Virus record (IMG/VR): IMGVR_UViG_3300032304_000273
Location: 1-21,290 of that record
Direction: 5' to 3' (one strand)
DNA length: 21,290 bases
Source: a virus
The notes under the pieces were generated by a model, which saw only the letters and a list, made by a program, of their open reading frames with translations, ran no database searches and was not told where the DNA came from. The position numbers and the translations under genes were made by a program. Positions 8,001-15,396 of this stretch are shown one piece after another. The stretch's first letter is position 1. Every line of letters begins with the position of its first letter.

Positions 8001-10289
8001 TCTTTATTCAGCACAACTGTTGCGTACCGCCAACGTGGTATTCCAGATGTGCAGATTGCCCGTATTCACGCAGAAACTATGCTTATGGATATGAGAAATA
8101 CATTTCATGGCAGTGCAAGTGGATACAACAAAGCATTATTTGAAGCAGTTAAAGCAGCAAAGAAAAAAATTGAGGCAGGAACAGAGGGTAGCAAAAAAGT
8201 AATCCGCGACCCATGGAGTAAAGCATCTGCTGAAATTGAATTTGAAAAATTTGAAGATTTAACTCAAGGTTACCAACCAAGAACAAGTATACAAACACGT
8301 TTATATAATCTTGGTCCCGAGAAAGATATGAAAATATTTCAAGAGGGAGAAGGATTACCTTACCTTTATTCTAAGTGGCAAAATTGGATGATGGAAGTTA
8401 TGGATTCAACCGTAACTGGTTTTTTCCGTCAACCATTATTACTTATAAAAACTGAAAAAGCACTTAAAGATTTTAAACCTTACGAAAAAGGATTTATTGA
8501 TAGTTATGTTAAGTCATCACTTCAAGAAAACCCTATGCTTAGTCCAGGAATTGCACGTATCCGTGCACGGGAACACGTTGAAGCGCTAACCACGAACCTA
8601 GCAATAGGTCGTGCTACAGATGAACTACTTGAGTTTGTAGATAATCCATCTATTCGCTCTAACTTTGCAATATCTATTCGTTCAGTAGGTAGATTCTATC
8701 GTGCAACTGAAGATTTTTACAGACGTGTTTTTAGACTTTATACAAAAACTCCGCTTCGTGCTTTATATCGCACAAGATTATTACATACTGGTCTTGAAGC
8801 ATCTGGTGATGTTTACGAAGATGACAAGGGAGATAAGTTTATTGTATTTCCTACGGATTCTATAATTAATGGTGCGTTAGAACCAGTATTGCGTGCCCTT
8901 ACGGGTAATCAAACATTACAAGTTCCATCATTTAATGAGTTTACACTTAAGTTACGTTTAATAAACCCATCGTTCTCTCCTGATGCTGGTCAGCCAGCAT
9001 TGGCTGGACCAATTGCTGGACTATCCGTTGTAACTGGCAGGGCAATCTTAAGAGAACTACCACTTGTGCAACCATATGCTACTGAGTTAGCAGATAAATT
9101 TGACAGTATTGCACTTGGTCAGTTTGGTGACAGAATGACATTCAAGAGCGCTATCATGCCTTTGTTGGGAGATAGTATTTTATCTAGTCTTTCTCCAATT
9201 GAAAAAGACAGACAAAAAACTACAGCATTACTACAGGCTATTGCTTACAGTCAAGCCTATGGTAATGGTTTACCAGCAGATGCAACCGAAGAAGAGCGTG
9301 CAAAACATTTAAAGATGTTAAAACTTAGCACACATAGTATTATTGTTTCACGTAACATGCTTGGTTTAATAAGCCCAGGACAACCTACTCTACGTGACTC
9401 TAAAGGGTTGCCAGATTTTCTAAAGAAGACTGGTATAACTAGTTGGAAAGCATCATTCTGGGATGTTTATAATAGTTTACTACGTAATAGCGATGAAGAT
9501 ACTGGGGATATATTTGACCTAGCCGTTGCTACTTGGGTTGGAAAGAATCCAGGAAAAATAATATATCTAGTACCACGTAATACTAAAGAGTTTAGAGTTC
9601 TTATTAATACAACTCAACAGGTTAAAGACTGGTCAGTTAAAAATAAAAAGTTTATTGATACCTATAAAGAAGTAGGTTATTTATTTGCACCAAAATCTGG
9701 CGAGTATAATCCAGATATATATGCTTGGATGGAAGCAGAAGGTCTAGTAGATATTCCAGAGTTTGCAGATTACCTAGATAGCGTATCTGTGGCTGAAGAT
9801 AAACAACGTTACTTTGCTATTGAGGATGAACTTAATAAAGCATTAAAAACTAAATCAGTTTATGGAGATAGACGTCAATTAATTGATAAAGCGCAACAAG
9901 ACCGCACCGCTCTTTTAGTATCTAATCCATATCTTGACGCTGAGATAAGTGGTAAAGGAACTAATCGTGGAGATTTAAAGAAAATGCTTAAGGCTTTATC
10001 TGAAGCAGTAGCAGACCCTAAATCTCCTATTGATAAAGCAACAAGGTCAACCATGAATCTAGCGGTTAAGAATGTATCGGAGTTTGTTAACTTTGCAGAG
10101 GACCCAGCAATGGGTAAACGCTGGGATTTCAGCAGTATGAAATCAAACAAAAAAGAACAAGTTGCTAACATATTAGCAGAACTTAGTAAAGTAAATCCAG
10201 AAGTAAAAGAAGCAAATAGAATTATCTTTACTGGATTACTAAACTATTATTCAAGAGAATCAGTCATAGCAGGAATTGAGGATAAGTAA
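5052..10289 (+). CDS. Giant 1745-residue structural protein, candidate internal virion/ejection protein
   Basis: This is one uninterrupted 1745-residue frame, translationally coupled to the gene before. It is predicted mostly helical, with many Lys/Glu/Asp-rich helices. Two more hydrophobic, Gly/Ala-rich stretches lie at about residues 87-120 and 282-320. Around 1125-1270 there is a pattern I recall from very large virion proteins of actinobacteriophages and environmental phages: a QPLLL stretch, a conserved VDNPSIRSNFAISIRSVGR core at about 1193-1211, RFYRATEDFYRRVFR, then G-D-VYEDDKGDKFIVFP. I see no transglycosylase, polymerase or protease motif. Lying among head genes, before the scaffold, it is most likely packed in the capsid and injected with or ahead of DNA, like the large internal proteins of T7-type or N4-type phages. 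It could instead be a minor capsid protein. The function is inferred; the gene itself is certain. Confidence 0.8.
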   Translation: MPEIKLDPVIAELSPNIYKAAVEASLPISQQMQLSQLARARKEGKRLLQLSEEDARKEFLEFDTEIQKTINSVWSDKKIFEPELSTFGKVVRGITEPIGIAAKIYFSPVIAAFTAADKYSRTLNTPYAAEQQAEQGRGSRFSKKLLSDAFNGKNSWKWDKISEYEAKYGKALVTLIRGSAEGRTIGESMDLYGETDANMLNAIMFMGDEPEKFKDLLSEVKLYAQVSPGRDKVGSWLKADEDVNQNYWATKLLKKIGIDLTDKKTREGVARFASGPLDATYQIGIDPLTYTGVGPIIKGTRAIGRGVAGIPEAVGRFGGIKSRGEKLADQVQFLAERGNIDGGVNFVFQQADVVKLWDEQLGKAVKQYADAEGPVAKNMVYDQMRSDFPDWANLAVVKDLAKAKVFDSAEARKFFTEAENFNLLLGGRVDGVSYRRNGISVAKNYRTLTSASHKVIDSVFNPTSRNADVTSYIEKGEKELATVLDVLKKVADDGENLVNPAVRDIIDLTTDISRSRKQLYKLGTAFGRTPNRIIYGEDAIKTIDEVKNLAKIVMPKNTAGAFAEAFLDEAPEIQLTMIRNLYAAVMTKIGLPGSPGGEKIMNEVLSVTFNETGMFSTVKSEVPLDLVDAFHPASITREGETFLQASKGIVQPSQVAKSIAPLPFDLLYQTAASSRLSERINFINLIGGATRNKFSKFVNDFWANHTLFPRLGTRSAVDELTFATLTAPRQDLVKFAFGGRKGRASLEAMTGSKTAQGMYKRGFYKIFQNIDPTRKLGNQERLEILETARAKMSKKYGYEVPLADVAHEAVREETFLRVQSIYGDKLNPSTLDALRRIMKYSPKVLDSMADSVAARSMMTGKVDIEYVDSVFINSNVTKAIKETGLTLGKKYRDLDPQKMTTKQVALAHFDNWNIRFSYNSEKIADGAVVNPVGAFFRNNALETRGDLINARNSVLKDVGVEKLPRGFEDDYVVASEEKLKGFLSLFSTTVAYRQRGIPDVQIARIHAETMLMDMRNTFHGSASGYNKALFEAVKAAKKKIEAGTEGSKKVIRDPWSKASAEIEFEKFEDLTQGYQPRTSIQTRLYNLGPEKDMKIFQEGEGLPYLYSKWQNWMMEVMDSTVTGFFRQPLLLIKTEKALKDFKPYEKGFIDSYVKSSLQENPMLSPGIARIRAREHVEALTTNLAIGRATDELLEFVDNPSIRSNFAISIRSVGRFYRATEDFYRRVFRLYTKTPLRALYRTRLLHTGLEASGDVYEDDKGDKFIVFPTDSIINGALEPVLRALTGNQTLQVPSFNEFTLKLRLINPSFSPDAGQPALAGPIAGLSVVTGRAILRELPLVQPYATELADKFDSIALGQFGDRMTFKSAIMPLLGDSILSSLSPIEKDRQKTTALLQAIAYSQAYGNGLPADATEEERAKHLKMLKLSTHSIIVSRNMLGLISPGQPTLRDSKGLPDFLKKTGITSWKASFWDVYNSLLRNSDEDTGDIFDLAVATWVGKNPGKIIYLVPRNTKEFRVLINTTQQVKDWSVKNKKFIDTYKEVGYLFAPKSGEYNPDIYAWMEAEGLVDIPEFADYLDSVSVAEDKQRYFAIEDELNKALKTKSVYGDRRQLIDKAQQDRTALLVSNPYLDAEISGKGTNRGDLKKMLKALSEAVADPKSPIDKATRSTMNLAVKNVSEFVNFAEDPAMGKRWDFSSMKSNKKEQVANILAELSKVNPEVKEANRIIFTGLLNYYSRESVIAGIEDK

Positions 10290-10290
10290 T

Positions 10291-11520
10291 ATGAGTACTT
10301 TAAATCTATATGGTGCGCCAGTACCAAGCAATAGAACTGATTTACTTAAAAGATTTGGTGATACTGCCCTACCAGAGGAAAGATTAGAAGTTGGATTTAA
10401 CCAATTTGGTAATCGTATTATTACTCAGGCTGGACAAACTGGTGCTGCTTATCAACGCTTTCTATACGTAACCCCAGATGGTAAAAACTTTGCAGTTCTT
10501 GATTACAATGGTGTAGTTCGTGAGATTAAAAAAGAGTTTAAAAATATAGAAGGATTAAGAACTTCCCTATATCGCAAAGGAAAGTTAAGCGAAAAAGATT
10601 ACGTAACAAAGTCAGACTCTGGTCTTAGTGAGGCTATTTTAGAAGCAGCCAATGAGCAAAGCAAAGAAATACTAGATGCCCTTACATTAAACGATAACTT
10701 TGAGGCCAAGTTTACTAGCATGACTAACTGGCTTAATACTAGACCTGACTATGTTGGTGGTCAAGGACCTAGCCAGCGTGGACAAGAGATAACTAAATTA
10801 GACGCTAGCCAAATGATTGATGCGTTTACCGTGCAAATGCTTGGACGTGAGGCTACTCCTGCAGAACAAAAAGATTTCTTTGAAAGAGTTTCTTCAGAGA
10901 TGAAGAAGGCTGTTGTAAAGCGCAAGACAGTTGGAGATAAATCAATTGAGTCTGGTTCTTTCTTAGACCAAGAAGATTATGCACGTATCATGGCGGAAAC
11001 TATTAAGCCTGCAATTCGTGGTACCCCATTAGAGGCTATTGCTTCTGGCAATGGTTCTATAGCACAAAGCATAACAACATTAAAAACTTATGCTGCTAAC
11101 TATGGTATTAAGTTAAGTACTCAAGAAGCCCTTGATGAAGTAGTTGGTGGACTAGAACCAGGTGGTAGTTTAACTACTGGTAAGTTCGACCAACAACAAC
11201 AAAAGATTAGAAACATGGCTAAAAGTTTTTATACCAACTTAGGTGATTCAATTGATAATGGCGTTAGTATCAAGAATCTAGCCAATCAATTTGCTAACGT
11301 TAAGTCTCAACTCTTAGAAGTACCATTGGAATCTGTAGATGTATTTGATAAAGATATACAAACAGCATTACGCAACAATGGAAAACCTGGGGTTATGTCT
11401 ACTACAGAGTTTGATGTATTACTTCGCAACAAACCAGAGTGGGGAAAGACTAAGAATGCTAGAGATGAAGCAGCAAAATATGCTAACGATATTCTTAAGA
11501 TGTTTGGGGTGGTAGGTTAA
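10291..11520 (+). CDS. Virion-module protein of 409 aa, unknown function
   Basis: I chose ATG 10291, just after the preceding stop, with GAGGATAAG as SD. An in-frame TTG at 10276 would overlap the giant gene and has no properly spaced SD. An N-terminal part rich in beta-forming residues (about 30-75, including RFLYVTPDGKNFAVLDYNG) leads into a helical remainder. Residues about 175-205 hold VQMLGREATPAEQKDFFERV, a G-R-x-A-T-x-x-E pattern that recurs in phage virion proteins. The stop overlaps the next start. With the genes on either side it forms a block between portal/protease and scaffold. A second internal virion or head-completion protein is plausible; no enzyme signature was seen. Confidence 0.75.
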   Translation: MSTLNLYGAPVPSNRTDLLKRFGDTALPEERLEVGFNQFGNRIITQAGQTGAAYQRFLYVTPDGKNFAVLDYNGVVREIKKEFKNIEGLRTSLYRKGKLSEKDYVTKSDSGLSEAILEAANEQSKEILDALTLNDNFEAKFTSMTNWLNTRPDYVGGQGPSQRGQEITKLDASQMIDAFTVQMLGREATPAEQKDFFERVSSEMKKAVVKRKTVGDKSIESGSFLDQEDYARIMAETIKPAIRGTPLEAIASGNGSIAQSITTLKTYAANYGIKLSTQEALDEVVGGLEPGGSLTTGKFDQQQQKIRNMAKSFYTNLGDSIDNGVSIKNLANQFANVKSQLLEVPLESVDVFDKDIQTALRNNGKPGVMSTTEFDVLLRNKPEWGKTKNARDEAAKYANDILKMFGVVG

Positions 11521-12770
11521 TGGCGTACTATAATGAAGATGGAACTATAGATTATTCTAGACCAGATGATAGACCTACTGCAGCAGATGTTTTTGGACAA
11601 AGACAAAAAGAAGCACAAGCAGCCTTAAGTGCTGGCAATCTTAGTGGTAAAGCATTACAAGAAGCACAAAATGCTTTATCCTATGCTACCTCTGCAGTAC
11701 AACAACAGGCAGTTTTTCAAGCATCTTTTACACCAGAACAATGGAATGAAAAACTTGGAATAAGATTTCCTCCCGCTGGTACATCTGCTGGTTATGAATT
11801 ATCTGCTGATGGAAAAAAAAGAAGACAAAAATTCCATGATGGTAAAGGTGGATTTTATTATGGTGAATTTGAACCTAATCCAGATTATAAAGAACCTAAT
11901 CAAGATGATAAAGCATCTAGAGATGCATTTGCACTTCTTAAAAGTACCTTTGCTTTATACGATTTAGCAGAGTTAGCCCCAGTTATTGAAGACTTTATGA
12001 AACAAGGATTAACTGCTAATGAAGCAATCATTGAGTTGCGTAAGAATAAAGTATATCAAACACGATTCGCTGGTAATACTTCAAGGACAGCGGCTGGTCT
12101 TAATGCACTTTCAGAGGCAGAATATCTAGCCCTTGAGGACAGTTACTCAGAAACACTTCGTGCATACGGACAACAAACATTACTTGGTGTAGATAAAAAA
12201 GCACGTCAGGCTGAAATGGCTAAAATTATTGGTTCAGATATATCTGCTGTTGAGTTTAAAGATAGAGTATCTACTGTAGTTACTCGTGTAGAGAATGCAG
12301 ACCCATTGATTAAGTCTACTCTTCGTGATTTCTATAAAATTACAGATGCTAATCTAGTCAGTTACTTCTTAAAGCCAGACGAGAATCTACCTAGATTACA
12401 AGAGAAGGTAACTGCAGCGGAGATTGGTAGCGCAGCCCTTGCACAAGGTGGGCTTACAACTGATATGACTAGTGCAGAATCATTGGCTAAGTTTGGCGTA
12501 GACCTAGCAACAGCACGTAAGGGATACTCTACTATCTCCGAGGTACTTCCTACTGCTACAAGGTTATCACAGATTTATGATGAAGAACAAATTAATTACA
12601 ACCAAAATATTGCAGAGCAAGAAGTATTTAAAGGACTTGCCTCTGCCCAGCGTAAACGTACAAAACTAGCAGAAAAAGAAATAGCATCTTTTAAGGGTTC
12701 GTCAGGAGTAGCGCAACCTGGACTATCAACTACTTACATGCGTAAGTCAAGTTCTGCAGGTTACTTCTAA
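11520..12770 (+). CDS. Virion-module protein of 416 aa, unknown function
   Basis: The start overlaps the previous stop (TAATG). The N-terminal third is Gln/Ala-rich and helical (20-75), followed by an aromatic/Gly segment (115-128) with GGFYYGEF. Residues about 180-250 carry RFAGN...GLNALSEAEYLALEDSY...IIGSDISAVEFKDRV, which matches a pattern I remember from structural modules of actinobacteriophages and environmental phages (eY..lE..Y...lr..G, then IG.DvS..E...Rv). The C-terminus is Lys/Ser-rich and ends in aromatic GYF. It sits just before the non-coding leader of the capsid unit, so it closes the giant-protein block. An internal virion component is the best guess. Confidence 0.75.
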   Translation: MAYYNEDGTIDYSRPDDRPTAADVFGQRQKEAQAALSAGNLSGKALQEAQNALSYATSAVQQQAVFQASFTPEQWNEKLGIRFPPAGTSAGYELSADGKKRRQKFHDGKGGFYYGEFEPNPDYKEPNQDDKASRDAFALLKSTFALYDLAELAPVIEDFMKQGLTANEAIIELRKNKVYQTRFAGNTSRTAAGLNALSEAEYLALEDSYSETLRAYGQQTLLGVDKKARQAEMAKIIGSDISAVEFKDRVSTVVTRVENADPLIKSTLRDFYKITDANLVSYFLKPDENLPRLQEKVTAAEIGSAALAQGGLTTDMTSAESLAKFGVDLATARKGYSTISEVLPTATRLSQIYDEEQINYNQNIAEQEVFKGLASAQRKRTKLAEKEIASFKGSSGVAQPGLSTTYMRKSSSAGYF

Positions 12771-12777
12771 ATAGATT

Positions 12778-12806
12778 CCCCACACGGATAGACCAGCCCC
12801 GTGGGG
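12778..12806 (+). other. GC-rich hairpin between the giant-protein block and the scaffold gene
   Basis: CCCC at 12778-12781 pairs with GGGG at 12803-12806, and ACGG (12784-12787) with CCGT (12799-12802). That gives 8 pairs with a 2-base bulge; a 6-pair CCCAC/GTGGG-type fold is the alternative. No U-tract follows, so it is not a standard intrinsic terminator. It could be an RNA processing or stabilising element. Confidence 0.5.
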
Positions 12807-12821
12807 TGTATAAGTCTGGTA

Positions 12822-12862
12822 GCAAGAGCCAACCAATTTCCCCGAATTGACTTGTGGCTTGC
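12822..12862 (+). other. Second nested stem-loop in the scaffold leader
   Basis: GCAAGAGCCA (12822-12831) pairs with TGGCTTGC (12855-12862) with a 2-base bulge. It encloses an inner CAATT/AATTG stem (12834-12838 with 12845-12849) and a TCCCCG loop. It ends 31 bases before the scaffold ATG. Structure read by eye, not computed. Confidence 0.4.
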
Positions 12863-12893
12863 GACTAATCAACGAATAGAAGGGTGGGTTGCT

Positions 12894-13370
12894 ATGAGCA
12901 ACAACTACTGGGATGAAGAAGAAGACGAAAACCAAGATAACGATGCAAATCTGCAAGGCGATGACTTAGTTAAAAAACTAAGAAAAGCCAAACGTGCAGA
13001 TGAGAAGCGTATCAAGGAACTGACTGAGCAACTTGAGGGATTGTCCAAGGTGCAGCGTGAGAGAGTCGTCAAGGAAGTCCTAGAAAAGAAGGGCGTTAAT
13101 CTAAAGGCACAACGCTTAATTATGAAAGACTTAGAAGACATTAACGAGGAGTCAGTTAATAACTGGCTTGATGATAATGCTGATTTGTTTGGATTAAAAA
13201 GTGCAGAGCCTGTGAATCCTGAAGAACAAAATAATCGAGCAGCCTTAAGGCAGCAAGATATTGTTACTCAGAATGCATTAACCCCTGAACGTACAGAGGA
13301 TTTGGAAACAAAGATATCTAATGCACAATCTGCAGATGAGATTCTTTCAATCCTCCGTGCAAATCCATAA
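12894..13370 (+). CDS. Capsid scaffolding-like protein
   Basis: The 158-residue protein from ATG 12894 has an SD of AGGGTGGG at 12881-12888. An in-frame GTG at 12801 would add 31 residues, but it lies inside a hairpin and lacks an SD, so I reject it. The N-terminus is very acidic (NNYWDEEEDENQDND). Next comes a charged coiled coil (about 23-67) and a helical C-terminus ending LSILRANP. A small, charged, coiled-coil protein directly upstream of the major capsid gene is the usual position and composition of a scaffold, which oligomerises inside the procapsid and is removed on maturation. It is a likely substrate of the Ntn hydrolase at 4061-4630, but that is inference. Confidence 0.75.
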   Translation: MSNNYWDEEEDENQDNDANLQGDDLVKKLRKAKRADEKRIKELTEQLEGLSKVQRERVVKEVLEKKGVNLKAQRLIMKDLEDINEESVNNWLDDNADLFGLKSAEPVNPEEQNNRAALRQQDIVTQNALTPERTEDLETKISNAQSADEILSILRANP

Positions 13371-13390
13371 TTAATCCATAGTAATTCTTA

Positions 13391-13405
13391 TCACCTTGGA
13401 GGTGA
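13391..13405 (+). promoter_or_regulatory. Very strong SD of the capsid gene inside a perfect hairpin
   Basis: TCACCT, loop TGG, AGGTGA: six pairs with a 3-base loop. The right arm and loop contain GGAGGTGA, nearly the full anti-16S sequence, ending 3 bases before ATG 13409. Pairing would hide the ribosome site; melting would expose the strongest SD in the window. Confidence 0.6.
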
Positions 13406-13408
13406 CAA

Positions 13409-14614
13409 ATGCCTAATGCATACACAGGAATAGGTTCTTCCACTCTTGGAGGAACATCTGGTGGCGCAGGTCTTGTCCAGCAAGCGTATGACCGCTTATT
13501 GGAGTTTGCTCTCCGTTCTGAACCCTTAATTCGTTCAGTCGCAGATAAAACACCTGCCCGTCAATCAATACCAGGCTCAACTGTAGTTCTACAGAAGTAC
13601 GTTGACTTGGCTCAAAAGACATCTACTCTATCTGAGACAACCGACCCAGATGCAGTAGCACTGTCAACACCAACTACAGTTTCTATTACTCTTAATGAGT
13701 ATGGTAACTCTGTATTGGTAACACGTGCGTTGGAACTATTCAGCCTTGCTGATGTAGACCCAGCAATCGCAAACATTATTGCTTACAACCTAGCAGATTC
13801 AGTTGACGCAGTAGCAATGGAAACATTGCGTGCTGGAACAAACGTAATCTACTCAGGTGCTACAGCAACATCTACAGCAACAATTGCAGCAGCAGCAACA
13901 ATTGATTCAGCAGACATCCGTAGGGCTGTCGCTAAGTTACGTTCTGCTAAAGCAGTTGCACGTAAAGGTTCACTATACTGGGCTGGTATCCACCCAGAAG
14001 TATCACATGACCTACGTGCTGAGTCCTCTTCAGGACAAGGCTGGCTACTTCCTAACCAATACGGTTCTTCACAGGACCGCATCTGGGCGGGAGAAATTGG
14101 TAACTACGAAGGTGCATTCTATATTGAGTCACCACGTCTTTACTCAGCCAAAGATGGTGCAGACCAATCAGCATTAGCAACAACAGTAACAACAGTTGCT
14201 GGAACATCAGCAGGATTTACTATTGGTGTTGCTACATCATCTGTTATTGCAACTCGCGCTGAAGTTGGCGACAAGATTGCTGCAACAGGTATTGCATCTG
14301 GTGCAAAGATTACTGCTATCTCAACAAGTGGTTCAACAACAACCATTACAGTTGACACAGCAAACACTGCAGCAGTTACAGCAGGAGCGACAGTAACCGT
14401 AACTCCTGTTACTCGTGTATTCCGTACAATTGTCTGCGGTTCACAGGCTATGGCTCAAGCCGTTGCTGAAGAGCCACATGTAGTTATCGGACCAGTAGTT
14501 GACAAGTTAATGCGTCACCGCCCAATGGGTTGGTACGGCGTACTTGGCTTTGCACGCTACCGTGAAGAAGCACTATACCGAATCGAATCAGGTTCATCAA
14601 TCGCTGCTCTTTAG
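13409..14614 (+). CDS. Major capsid protein, N4-gp56-like HK97 fold
   Basis: This 401-residue protein forms the icosahedral shell. The pattern fits N4-gp56-type capsid proteins: an E-loop-like N-terminal part with a beta segment (50-100, STVVLQKYVDL...NEYGNSVLVTRALELF), then the spine-helix region LADVDPAIANIIAYNLADSVDAVAMETL (113-140). A domain follows with YWAGIHPEVSHDLR (190-203) and GEIGNYEGAFYIESPR (228-243), and the end has MGWYGVLGFARYREEALYRIES. Between about 250 and 335 lies a Thr/Ala/Ser/Val-rich beta stretch including EVGDKIAATGIASGAKITAI, not expected in the core fold and resembling small beta domains of phage surface proteins. It follows the scaffold gene and has the best SD in the window. 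The call rests on motif memory plus context. Confidence 0.88.
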   Translation: MPNAYTGIGSSTLGGTSGGAGLVQQAYDRLLEFALRSEPLIRSVADKTPARQSIPGSTVVLQKYVDLAQKTSTLSETTDPDAVALSTPTTVSITLNEYGNSVLVTRALELFSLADVDPAIANIIAYNLADSVDAVAMETLRAGTNVIYSGATATSTATIAAAATIDSADIRRAVAKLRSAKAVARKGSLYWAGIHPEVSHDLRAESSSGQGWLLPNQYGSSQDRIWAGEIGNYEGAFYIESPRLYSAKDGADQSALATTVTTVAGTSAGFTIGVATSSVIATRAEVGDKIAATGIASGAKITAISTSGSTTTITVDTANTAAVTAGATVTVTPVTRVFRTIVCGSQAMAQAVAEEPHVVIGPVVDKLMRHRPMGWYGVLGFARYREEALYRIESGSSIAAL

Positions 14615-14621
14615 TAGCAAT

Positions 14622-14653
14622 GAGGGGTGGGGCTTACGCCCTGCCCCTCTCTT
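14622..14653 (+). terminator. Strong hairpin after the capsid gene, terminator-like
   Basis: A 12-pair stem (14622-14633 with 14638-14649, two G-T wobbles at the centre) closes a TTAC tetraloop, with GAGGGG/CCCCTC at the base. It is followed only by TCTT, so termination may be partial. Its place 8 bases after the capsid stop suggests that it limits read-through into later genes or protects the 3' end of capsid mRNA. Confidence 0.65.
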
Positions 14654-14667
14654 AATAAAGGACTTAA

Positions 14668-14937
14668 ATGACTACATATGTTTTTGATACACCAATAGTT
14701 AGAGAAGGTCCAGCGGGTGGACACCGCTTATTTTACTTTTATAAATTAAATCGTGGGATAACTATTATTCGTGATAACGGTACATACAAACAAGTACGTT
14801 ATCTAGTAGATGAAGACTTACAGAATTACCAAGAGGTTTACCTTGGCGGCAGCCGTCACATAGTTGACGAAGATACTAAGGCAAGATTAATTGCAGGCAA
14901 TGTTGGAGTTACAGAGGATAACTTCACAGCACAATAG
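14668..14937 (+). CDS. Small conserved phage structural-module protein, unknown function
   Basis: This 89-residue protein has SD AAAGGA. It has the pattern TYVFDTPIVREGPAGGHRLFYFYKLNRGITIIRD, then VRYLVDEDL and VYLGGSRHIVDED. I recall close relatives directly after capsid genes in actinobacteriophages. It has beta-rich character, with aromatic and Gly-Gly turns. It is first in the unit after the capsid hairpin. A head-associated role such as decoration or completion is possible but not shown. Confidence 0.75.
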   Translation: MTTYVFDTPIVREGPAGGHRLFYFYKLNRGITIIRDNGTYKQVRYLVDEDLQNYQEVYLGGSRHIVDEDTKARLIAGNVGVTEDNFTAQ

Positions 14938-14945
14938 GGGGCAAT

Positions 14946-15395
14946 ATGGAATGCGACCACAAGAGTAAAGTTCTTGAATGGGCATATGAATTAAAAGATG
15001 GTCAGATGAATCAGCATGTATCTCTATATGGATGCACTGAGTGTGATGCTACATCACCTAAACCATTTGTAAGTAAAGAAGAAGTTTATGTACAAGACCA
15101 TAGCAAATGTCATAGTAACCCTTGCTTTGGATGCAAGGCTAAAGGATTACAACTGAGCACAGGCGATGCTAATGGTAGAGCCGCTATGCCAAGACGTAAG
15201 TGGGAAAGCGAACTAGAAGCCTATAGAGATGCTCGTAGACAGGGTATCCAACCAGCAGGAACTACTATGGAAAAGATAGTGGCTGCAGAGAAAGCATCAG
15301 AGAATTTGGGTAGGGCTTACAATGCTGAGAAAGACCCAAATGCAAAACAAATAGACAAAAAAACCGCAAAGGTTATGACAGAACTAGGAGCATAA
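14946..15395 (+). CDS. Cys/His zinc-ribbon-like phage protein
   Basis: The SD GGGGGCA lies just upstream. The 149 residues hold two likely zinc sites: C3/H5 with the C30-x-x-C33 knuckle (YGCTEC), and H52/C55/C60-x-x-C63 (PCFGCKAKGLQLSTGDANGR). The C-terminal half is Lys/Ala-rich and helical, without cysteines. The PCFGCK motif recalls small Cys-rich proteins of actinobacteriophages. Zinc ribbons usually bind nucleic acid or stabilise a small fold; which applies here is unknown. Its end abuts the lysine-rich gene cassette, with which it is translationally coupled. Confidence 0.75.
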   Translation: MECDHKSKVLEWAYELKDGQMNQHVSLYGCTECDATSPKPFVSKEEVYVQDHSKCHSNPCFGCKAKGLQLSTGDANGRAAMPRRKWESELEAYRDARRQGIQPAGTTMEKIVAAEKASENLGRAYNAEKDPNAKQIDKKTAKVMTELGA

Positions 15396-15396
15396 A

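Noticed and set aside
12801-12893. GTG start giving a 31-residue N-terminal extension of the scaffold-like protein
   Set aside because: The GTG is in a hairpin arm with no SD, while ATG 12894 has a well-spaced G-rich SD and begins the acidic N-terminus typical of scaffolds.
13857-14396. Gln/Leu-rich alternative-frame ORFs inside the capsid gene
   Set aside because: Shadows of GCA/ACA-rich codons in the capsid frame, without SD or known pattern.
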